The notes beneath the pieces are model-generated. The model worked only from the letters and a program-made list of their open reading frames with translations, had not been told where the DNA came from and made no database searches. A stretch of DNA of 9,564 nt from UBA6776 sp964636785. Its GTDB lineage: Bacteria > Bdellovibrionota > Bdellovibrionia > Bdellovibrionales > UBA1609. Position 1 is the stretch's first letter. Each line of letters begins with the position of its first letter. The position numbers were made by a program, and so were the translations under genes. The DNA lies in contig CAZWVK010000100.1 in the NCBI GenBank assembly GCA_964636785.1, positions 1-9,564 of the forward strand, given 5' to 3'. Positions 1 through 5,530 of this stretch are shown one piece after another.

Positions 1-1
1 A

Positions 2-121
2 CCATCAGTTGACCTATCTAAAATACGAAGTCAATCAAGCTTTTCAAGCGTTTATTTCTATGCTCAATTGAAAGGATGTCGAATTTTTCAGTGGTCTTTA
101 CCAACGAGAGCAAAAAAATAA
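2..121 (+). CDS. Possible C-terminal end of an upstream gene (partial at window start)
   Basis: From base 2 one frame stays open for 39 codons and stops at TAA 119-121, seven bases before the next predicted start. The translation ends in a plausible basic tail (…RIFQWSLPTRAKK). It has no recognisable domain and is too short to assign. A competing frame (3-71) is also open and ends in …FQAFISMLN at TGA 69-71, so the true upstream frame cannot be decided from this fragment. If the frame listed here is right, the gene and the next one form a tight operon. Confidence 0.3.
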   Translation, partial: PSVDLSKIRSQSSFSSVYFYAQLKGCRIFQWSLPTRAKK

Positions 122-128
122 GTTCGAG

Positions 129-998
129 GTGCCGTTTCTTACGGATGGCCATCCTCTTGCTGTCAAATGGTTTGACTCATTAAAAGAGCAAGTGGATCGG
201 CGACCTCAGGTCGCCGATCCAACACGTTTGAGTAACTTTCTAAACAATTTTCGCTCAGACTTGACCTGGACAGAAAATCAAATCAAATCGCAAGTTCAAA
301 CTATCAATCAAATCTGGCCCTCACATATTGAGTGGAATCCTGATATTGAAATTACGAACGATGTTGTTCACTATCTTCATCGATTTTTTGAAAATTACTG
401 TAGACGTATAGAGTTTGGCGACTTGAAGGGAAAACCGTTGAACGAAGACCTTCATACTGCGTTTCTGAATCTTAACATTGCGATTCACCGCTATGAGGCT
501 TTGCCCAGAACCATACCCACCGATCCACTGAAACCATTAAACCAAGATGTTGTCATAACTTTTAAAAGGATGAATTTAACTCCACTCTCTCCTTCTGACT
601 ACAAATACTTTACTGTCGAAGAGATCTTTGGAGCTGTTTATATAAACTACTGCCATTCAGGACGTCATCTCTGGGAAGCACTTGTTTCAGCTGACTCAAT
701 GGCGCTCGAAACAAATCTGCGACCGCAGACTCACTATGCTCCAGGCTTCAGAATCTGGTTTGGTAAAAGCACTAGCCCGGAAGAAACTGAGCGACGCAAA
801 CAGGCTTTTAAAAGGTGGTTGAAAGAGAACGAGAAGTGGGTCAGAAAGAACAATGTGGATCCTGACAGTCTCAAGGCCAAATCACCGGGATTTGGACGTG
901 TTGGTTTTATTGATCCAGATTTTGCCAAGCACTACTCTCAGACTGAAATAATCAGACGTATAGGCAAACTCGGGTTTGTCAAAGCTGTTATCCTCTGA
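129..998 (+). CDS. Hypothetical protein, 289 aa, unrecognised; start uncertain
   Basis: I do not recognise this family. The reading frame is long and protein-like, with evenly spread aromatic and charged residues. There is no signal peptide or hydrophobic segment, so it is probably cytoplasmic. Charged and aromatic patches include HYLHRFFENYCRRIEFGDL (near residue 80) and a Lys/Arg/Glu-rich helix-like stretch near 215-240 (ETERRKQAFKRWLKENEKWV). The C-terminus (…IIRRIGKLGFVKAVIL) is complete. The GTG at 129 is the only conventional start in the frame, which is open back to base 72, but it lacks a Shine-Dalgarno sequence. An ATG at 76 in the +1-offset frame reads MSNFSVVFTNESKK up to an A7 tract (112-118), and a one-base slip or sequencing error there would join it to this frame. 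A perfect inverted repeat (193-221) encodes residues about 22-31 (VDRRPQVADP). The last codons contain the -35 element of the next promoter. Confidence 0.7.
   Translation: MPFLTDGHPLAVKWFDSLKEQVDRRPQVADPTRLSNFLNNFRSDLTWTENQIKSQVQTINQIWPSHIEWNPDIEITNDVVHYLHRFFENYCRRIEFGDLKGKPLNEDLHTAFLNLNIAIHRYEALPRTIPTDPLKPLNQDVVITFKRMNLTPLSPSDYKYFTVEEIFGAVYINYCHSGRHLWEALVSADSMALETNLRPQTHYAPGFRIWFGKSTSPEETERRKQAFKRWLKENEKWVRKNNVDPDSLKAKSPGFGRVGFIDPDFAKHYSQTEIIRRIGKLGFVKAVIL
193..221. repeat. Perfect 14-bp inverted repeat with a 1-nt centre, inside a gene
   Basis: The left arm TGGATCGGCGACCT (193-206) is exactly complementary to the right arm AGGTCGCCGATCCA (208-221) around C207. In RNA this would form a very stable GC-rich hairpin, with about 13 pairs and a 3-nt loop. 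It lies about 65 bases inside the hypothetical gene and is read in frame as VDRRPQVADP. Arms of this length are not expected by chance in a 9.5-kb window. It could be a palindromic element inserted in frame, an operator, or a translational-control hairpin; the sequence alone does not choose. Confidence 0.85.
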
Positions 999-1005
999 CT
1001 ATAAT
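976..1005 (+). promoter_or_regulatory. Sigma70-like promoter of the phosphatase-reductase-hydrolase operon
   Basis: The -35 element TTGTCA (976-981, one mismatch to TTGACA) and the perfect -10 element TATAAT (1000-1005) are separated by 18 bases. The -10 is followed by TTCGCTC and then the ATG at 1012. Transcription would normally start 6-8 bases after the -10, at about 1011-1013, which coincides with that ATG. The -35 overlaps the end of the preceding coding region. Confidence 0.75.
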
Positions 1006-1011
1006 TCGCTC

Positions 1012-1488
1012 ATGAAAGTTTTATTTGTTTGCCTGGGGAACATCTGCCGCTCACCTGCTGCGGAAGGCATTTTCAGAAAAATGATAAATCAACGAGGTCT
1101 CGCAGAAAAAGTCTTTCATGACTCTGCAGGAACAGGCGGATGGCATGTTGGCTGTCCACCAGACGGACGAATGATCGCACATGCTAAAGAACGAGGTTAT
1201 GAACTCTCTGATCTTAAAGCCCGTCGACTTCATCCCATCGATGATTTTAAAAATTTCGATCTGATATTAACCATGGATGAATCAAATTTCATGGATGTTA
1301 AAAATCTCTCGAGATCAGATGAGGCCTTTGCGAAAGTACGACCAATGACCTCTTATTGTAAAATTCATGATGTGGATCACGTGCCTGATCCTTACTATAG
1401 AGAGGAAGATGGGTTTGAATTGGTCTTGGATATTCTCGAAGACGCATGTGAAGTGCTTGTGAATGAAATAGAAGGACAGTTAAAGTGA
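1012..1488 (+). CDS. Low-molecular-weight protein tyrosine phosphatase
   Basis: This 158-aa cytoplasmic enzyme removes phosphate from phosphotyrosine. The N-terminal P-loop C-L-G-N-I-C-R-S (residues 7-14) matches CX5R(S/T): Cys7 is the nucleophile and Arg13 binds phosphate. The general-acid loop D-P-Y-Y begins at Asp116. Both hallmarks and the length are normal for the family, and the two tyrosines after DP favour a phosphatase over an arsenate reductase. The start at 1012 is chosen because the family begins just before the P-loop. A TTG at 976 would add 12 residues but lies in the -35 element. No ribosome binding site precedes the ATG, and the promoter position predicts a leaderless mRNA. 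The stop overlaps the next start by 4 bases (GTGA). Bacterial members often act in exopolysaccharide control with a tyrosine kinase, but no kinase is visible here, so the substrate is unknown. Confidence 0.93.
   Translation: MKVLFVCLGNICRSPAAEGIFRKMINQRGLAEKVFHDSAGTGGWHVGCPPDGRMIAHAKERGYELSDLKARRLHPIDDFKNFDLILTMDESNFMDVKNLSRSDEAFAKVRPMTSYCKIHDVDHVPDPYYREEDGFELVLDILEDACEVLVNEIEGQLK
1472..1476 (+). promoter_or_regulatory. Ribosome binding site supporting the GTG start at 1485
   Basis: AAGGA lies 8 bases before GTG 1485, inside the end of the phosphatase gene. It supports this overlapping GTG start over an internal one. Confidence 0.7.
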
Positions 1489-2471
1489 GAGCACTTCGTG
1501 TTCAAAGCGCAGGTGAGGTGGCCACACTTATTGAGATGAAGTCTGATGAACTCACAGGTGGCGACGTCCATATTGAAAGCCACTACTCAAGTTTGAATTA
1601 TAAAGATGCACTTGCTGTCACCAGCAAAGGAAAAATCCTAAAAAAATTCCCACTGAACCCAGGAATTGATGTTTCCGGTGTGGTTCTTTCATCCTCTTCA
1701 TCTCGTTTAAAAAAAGGTGATCACGTTCTTATTACTGGAACTGGAATTGGCGAAGATGGCGATGGCGGTTTTGCCACTGAAATCAAAGCGAGTTCCTCAT
1801 CAGTGATTTCACTCCCGGATGGAATGGATTCGAAAAGAGCTATGTTTTTTGGCACCGCTGGCTTTACTGCCGCTCTTGCCGTCCACCGTATGATTCAGAA
1901 TGATCAGACCGTTGATAAAGGTCCGATCTTAGTGACAGGAGCCTCGGGCGGAGTTGGAAGTTTCTCCATCGCTTTGCTTTCTCATTTGGGCTTTGAGGTT
2001 GTCGCACTCACTGGAAAGAAAGAAATATTTGAGGAGCGACTAAAAAAGATCGGTGCAAATCGAGTCGTAACATGGAGTGAGCTTCAGCTTGGAGATCGTC
2101 CATTGGAAAGCGCTAAATTCGGTGGAGCCATCGACAACCTGGGCGGTGAAGTTTTATCAAAAATAATTTCCCATATTCACCTCTGGGGCAACGTCGCATC
2201 TATTGGGTTGGCTTCGGGACACACATTAAACTCCACGGTCATGCCATTTATCTTAAGAGGCGTCAGCCTTTTAGGGACCAGCTCAAACAATTGCCCAGAA
2301 CAGGTTCGCCACGACATCTGGAAAAAATTAGGTGGGGATTGGAACGCAAAAGGCTTTAGCCACATTCCCATAGACGAAATTTCGTTAGACGATGTTTTAA
2401 AGCGATCAAATGAGATGCTCGCTCGAAAAACGGTTGGAAGAACCATTGTAAATCTAAGAGGTAAATCTTGA
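1485..2471 (+). CDS. acuI: YhdH/AcuI-family NADPH-dependent reductase (acrylyl-CoA reductase-like, MDR superfamily)
   Basis: This 328-aa zinc-independent medium-chain reductase belongs to the YhdH/YhfP family, whose characterised member AcuI reduces acrylyl-CoA to propionyl-CoA with NADPH. Family marks include the substrate-side motif SSLNYKDALAVTSKGKI (from residue 35), P-x-x-PGIDVSG (near 58-65) and the nucleotide-binding loop TGASGGVGS (151-159). Further marks are a conserved LTGKKE segment after the second beta strand and SIGLASG…STVMPFILRGVSLLG towards the C-terminus. Length is typical and no domain is missing. Older annotations call such proteins quinone oxidoreductase. The reductase chemistry is well supported, the exact substrate is not. 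It starts at GTG inside the phosphatase stop and ends inside the start of the next gene, so it is the middle gene of a translationally coupled trio. Confidence 0.88.
   Translation: MRALRVQSAGEVATLIEMKSDELTGGDVHIESHYSSLNYKDALAVTSKGKILKKFPLNPGIDVSGVVLSSSSSRLKKGDHVLITGTGIGEDGDGGFATEIKASSSSVISLPDGMDSKRAMFFGTAGFTAALAVHRMIQNDQTVDKGPILVTGASGGVGSFSIALLSHLGFEVVALTGKKEIFEERLKKIGANRVVTWSELQLGDRPLESAKFGGAIDNLGGEVLSKIISHIHLWGNVASIGLASGHTLNSTVMPFILRGVSLLGTSSNNCPEQVRHDIWKKLGGDWNAKGFSHIPIDEISLDDVLKRSNEMLARKTVGRTIVNLRGKS
2456..2461 (+). promoter_or_regulatory. Ribosome binding site deciding the TTG start at 2468
   Basis: AAGAGG sits 6 bases before TTG 2468, within the last codons of the reductase. Good spacing makes the uncommon TTG the best start. 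Confidence 0.7.
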
Positions 2472-3349
2472 TTCTCTTAACTTCATTGGAAGGCAATCGT
2501 CAGAAGCTGGATGGCGGATCTATGTTTGGTAATGCTCCCCGTGCCGTGTGGGAGAAGTGGACAAAGCCAGATGAACTTGGGCGAATCGAGCTCGCCTGTC
2601 GCTCCTTTCTGGTTCAATGGAATGATTTAAATATTCTGATTGAAACCGGCATTGGATCTTTTTTTGAACCTAAAATGGCCGATCGATTTGGAGTGCAAAA
2701 TCCGGATCAACATTTACTAACAGAGGAATTGGCGCGCATCGGTTTAAAGCCTGTGGATATTCACTATGTGATTCTTTCTCATCTTCACTTTGACCATGCC
2801 GGAGGTCTTCTTCCAACCTATGAGGACATTGAAAAGAATGGTGCTCAATTGGTTTTTCCGAATGCGAAGTTTATTGTAGGAGAAGAGGCTTGGGAGCGCG
2901 CACTTCGCCCTCATCCAAGAGACAAAGCTTCGTTTATTCCAGGGCTGACCGATCTTTTAAAAAACTCTGGTCGGCTTCACATTCTGCATTCTGGTGAGGA
3001 ATTCCCTGCTCCTTTGAATGAAAAGTTTGAATACATCGTCTCAAATGGACACACCCCAGGGCAAATTTTGACTCTCATTAAGGGCGAATCCAATCGGGCG
3101 ATTTTTACAGGGGACTTGGTTCCTGGAAGCCATTGGGTCCATGTGCCGATCACAATGGGCTACGATCGCTTTCCAGAAGCTGTTATCGATGAAAAAGTCT
3201 CTCTGTATGATAAAGCCGTTCCGGCGCAATGGATCCTTTTATTCACTCATGATGAAGGGCTGGCTGGGGCGCGTTTAGCACGGGACCCCAAAGGGAAATT
3301 CATTTGTTCCGAGCGATTCCCACGGTTTGATTCTTTCCAAATGCCTTAG
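2468..3349 (+). CDS. Metallo-beta-lactamase-fold hydrolase (lactonase-like subgroup)
   Basis: This 293-aa probable dinuclear-metal hydrolase has the complete metal-ligand set: HLHFDH (His105, His107, Asp109, His110), His195 in SNGHTPGQ, Asp216 in FTGDLVPGS and His261 in FTHDEG. The N-terminal LDGGSMFGNAPRAVW (residues 14-28) resembles the DGG-MFG-P-W opening of MBL proteins related to AHL lactonases and YtnP/methyl-parathion-hydrolase-type enzymes. There is no signal peptide, so it is predicted to be cytoplasmic. It is read from a TTG start overlapping the reductase stop by 4 bases (TTGA), with a good ribosome binding site. Context links it to a tyrosine phosphatase and an acyl-CoA-type reductase, but no pathway can be named. 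Lactonase activity is only an inference; glyoxalase-II-like or other ester hydrolysis is possible. Confidence 0.9.
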   Translation: MILLTSLEGNRQKLDGGSMFGNAPRAVWEKWTKPDELGRIELACRSFLVQWNDLNILIETGIGSFFEPKMADRFGVQNPDQHLLTEELARIGLKPVDIHYVILSHLHFDHAGGLLPTYEDIEKNGAQLVFPNAKFIVGEEAWERALRPHPRDKASFIPGLTDLLKNSGRLHILHSGEEFPAPLNEKFEYIVSNGHTPGQILTLIKGESNRAIFTGDLVPGSHWVHVPITMGYDRFPEAVIDEKVSLYDKAVPAQWILLFTHDEGLAGARLARDPKGKFICSERFPRFDSFQMP

Positions 3350-3407
3350 AATTCTGATATACTAACGTAAATTCTCCTTCCGAGAGTTTTCATCGTGGAT
3401 AAAGAAT

Positions 3408-3413
3408 TATAAT
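3408..3413 (+). promoter_or_regulatory. Candidate promoter (-10 TATAAT) for the hydrolase-epimerase-typA unit
   Basis: A perfect TATAAT lies 23 bases before the GTG at 3437, in an 87-base gap between operons. The -35 region is weak: the best matches are the T-rich GTTTTC at 3386-3391 (spacing 16) or TTTTCA at 3387-3392 (spacing 15). The resulting leader of roughly 15-17 bases would still include the ribosome binding site AAAAGGA (3424-3430). Confidence 0.5.
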
Positions 3414-3436
3414 CTATCGGACTAAAAGGAACTTCT

Positions 3437-4453
3437 GTGTCTATTGATGACCGTATTGAAAAAGCTCTCCTCAAATTAAAACTGAATCCTTTTTTTCCCT
3501 ACCCAACTATTCGATCCGGTTGGGCACAAACCATAATGGGTTTTTACCTCCCGTTTCTAAAAGCTCAGCGCCCCACAGCCATTCACACGATCACTCTTAA
3601 TGATGGCGATCAGCTTCTTGTCATGGAAAATCGCCCCAAAAAATGGAAGCCCGGACAACGTGTGGTCTTATTGGTTCATGGTTTAACTGGCTGTTTTCAA
3701 TCCACCTATATGCAGCGAATGACAAGGCGTCTTTCCAAGCGAGGCGCACTTGTTTTGAGGCTGAACTTAAGAAGTGCCGGCCCCGGACTTGGACTTGCCA
3801 GAAAAAACTATCATGCTGGATCCAGTGAAGATACGAGGGAAGTTTTGAGATGGATCGAAAAGAACTTTCCCGGCTCACCAGTGACTCAGATTGGCTTTTC
3901 TCTTGGAGCAAATATCACCTTGAAAATGGCTGGTGAAGATGGCTCAAGACCAACAGGAAGTTTAGATTCTGTCATTGCTGTTTCTCCACCAACTGATCTT
4001 AGAGAATCCGTCCAAAGATTGGATTCCAAGGAGAGTGAAATCTTCCGCAAGTTCTTTATGAAGCACCTGGTGAATGATGTGAAAAAGCTTTATAAAAAGT
4101 TCCCGGAAATGGGACCCATTGAAGTCTCAAAGGATATGAGTGTTGCCCTCTTCGACGAGATCTTCACAGCTCCTCGTGCGGGTTATTCTTCTGCGGCCCA
4201 ATACTATAAAGAGGCCAGCTCAAAACAATATATCCCTGAGATTAAGATCCCGACCCTCATTATCGGCGCAAATGACGACCCCATTGCGAGTACAAACACC
4301 TTCTCGCATTCTCATCTCAGAGAGAACGTTGATCTCATTTTAACGAAGCATGGTGGTCATATGGGCTTTTTAGGCTTTGGCACCAAATGGGAAGAGGTGA
4401 GGTGGTCTGATCAGGCGATTGCACACTGGATCGAGACCTTCTTTTTGAAGTAA
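3437..4453 (+). CDS. yheT: YheT-family alpha/beta hydrolase
   Basis: This 338-aa cytoplasmic alpha/beta-hydrolase belongs to the YheT/ABHD1-3-like family of putative esterases. The oxyanion region is LLVHGLTGCFQSTY (from about residue 78). The middle block runs LRLNLRSAGPG…NYHAGSSEDTREVLRWI (about 107-140). The nucleophile elbow is GFSLG (Ser145), the acid is in GANDDP (Asp280 or Asp281) and the histidine is in KHGGHMGF (His308). The catalytic triad is therefore complete. The family's usual N-terminal N-G-H-x-Q-T-I is here SGWAQTI (residues 27-33), which keeps Q-T-I but not Asn or His. The GTG start is supported by AAAAGGA six bases upstream. The natural substrate of bacterial YheT proteins is unknown. 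It is probably first in a unit with the downstream epimerase and typA, on the same strand with short gaps. Confidence 0.88.
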   Translation: MSIDDRIEKALLKLKLNPFFPYPTIRSGWAQTIMGFYLPFLKAQRPTAIHTITLNDGDQLLVMENRPKKWKPGQRVVLLVHGLTGCFQSTYMQRMTRRLSKRGALVLRLNLRSAGPGLGLARKNYHAGSSEDTREVLRWIEKNFPGSPVTQIGFSLGANITLKMAGEDGSRPTGSLDSVIAVSPPTDLRESVQRLDSKESEIFRKFFMKHLVNDVKKLYKKFPEMGPIEVSKDMSVALFDEIFTAPRAGYSSAAQYYKEASSKQYIPEIKIPTLIIGANDDPIASTNTFSHSHLRENVDLILTKHGGHMGFLGFGTKWEEVRWSDQAIAHWIETFFLK

Positions 4454-4516
4454 ATCGTCTAAATTCCCACAAAGGACTTGAATAACCCGCGTTTTCTTCT
4501 AAAACTCTCTATCTCG

Positions 4517-5530
4517 ATGATTTCACAACGAATCTTTGTATCAGGAATCGCTGGCTTCCTAGGAAGTCATGTAGCAGATAGGCTTCTGCGCCTCGGACAC
4601 CAGGTGGTCGGAGTCGATGATCTTTCTTGCGGCGACTTTGCCAATGTCCCCCGCTCCGCTGAGTTTCATGAGTATGACATCCGCGATCACAAAAAAAATC
4701 TTTCCGTTCTTAAGGATGTCGACGTTGTCTTCCATGCGGCCGCATTTGCCCATGATGGATTTAGTATTTTCTCGCCTCACTTAGTCACGGAGAATATATT
4801 CTCAACGACTTCATCATTGCTAAGTGCTGCATTTGAGCGTGGAGTAAAGCGCTTTGTGTTCTGCTCAAGCATGAGTCGTTATGGCGAACAACAGCCAAGC
4901 CTATTTACAGAGGAAATGACTCCCATTCCGCGAACTCCATATGGCCACATAAAATTGGCCTGTGAGAAGATCATTCAGAATCTGGCTGAAGTCCATGATA
5001 TGGAGTGGACGATTTGCGTTCCCCATAACATCATCGGCCCAAGACAACAATTTGATGATCCTTATAGGAACGTGGTTTCGATTATGATCAATCGAATGCT
5101 TCAGAATAAGCCGCCAATCATTTATGGTGATGGAGAGCAAAGACGATGCTTCTCTCCGGTGGATGACATCTTACAAATTGTTCCAGGGCTTTTATTCAGC
5201 GAGAACGCGAAAAACCAAATCATCAATGTTGGTCCAGATGATAAATTCATATCTATCAATCAGCTGGTTGAGATTATAAACTCTGAACTGGGAACATCTT
5301 TTGAGCCCATCTACTTGAACCCAAGGCCCAATGAGGTGATGGAGGCCAACTGCAGCTCTGACAAAGCTAAGAGACTTTTAAATTATCGTCCGACTTCAGA
5401 GCTTAATAGAACAATCAAAGAAATGATCACTTGGATATCAAACGTGGGCCCACGCCCCTTTCAATATCGGTATGAGCTGGAAATACGCTCTCCGAAAACA
5501 CCTCTGACTTGGAAAGAGAGAATTTTCTAA
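4517..5530 (+). CDS. NAD-dependent epimerase/dehydratase (extended SDR, sugar-nucleotide type)
   Basis: This extended short-chain dehydrogenase of 337 aa from ATG 4517 is likely to act on a nucleotide sugar for envelope polysaccharide. The Rossmann loop G-I-A-G-F-L-G is at residues 10-16 and the acidic VVGVDD lies at the end of beta-2. It also has VVFHAAA, a Ser-rich FCSSMSRYG segment, the catalytic Y-G-H-I-K (Tyr142, Lys146), VPHNIIGPRQ and IIYGDGEQRRCFSPVDD, the substrate-side pattern of GalE/WbpP/RmlB-like enzymes. The precise substrate cannot be told. The frame also has a TTG at 4478 (13 extra residues) with AAAGGA only one base before it. I prefer 4517 because the Rossmann strand then begins in the normal position, although no good ribosome binding site precedes it. 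The stop TAA is immediately followed by the typA ATG. Confidence 0.85.
   Translation: MISQRIFVSGIAGFLGSHVADRLLRLGHQVVGVDDLSCGDFANVPRSAEFHEYDIRDHKKNLSVLKDVDVVFHAAAFAHDGFSIFSPHLVTENIFSTTSSLLSAAFERGVKRFVFCSSMSRYGEQQPSLFTEEMTPIPRTPYGHIKLACEKIIQNLAEVHDMEWTICVPHNIIGPRQQFDDPYRNVVSIMINRMLQNKPPIIYGDGEQRRCFSPVDDILQIVPGLLFSENAKNQIINVGPDDKFISINQLVEIINSELGTSFEPIYLNPRPNEVMEANCSSDKAKRLLNYRPTSELNRTIKEMITWISNVGPRPFQYRYELEIRSPKTPLTWKERIF

Noticed and set aside
3371..3390. Short stem TCTC-CTTCC-GAGA followed by GTTTT after the MBL gene
   Set aside because: A 4-bp stem is too weak for an intrinsic terminator.
5443..5454. Perfect 12-bp palindrome CGTGGGCCCACG in the epimerase gene
   Set aside because: Six-base arms without a spacer are expected a couple of times by chance in a window of this size.
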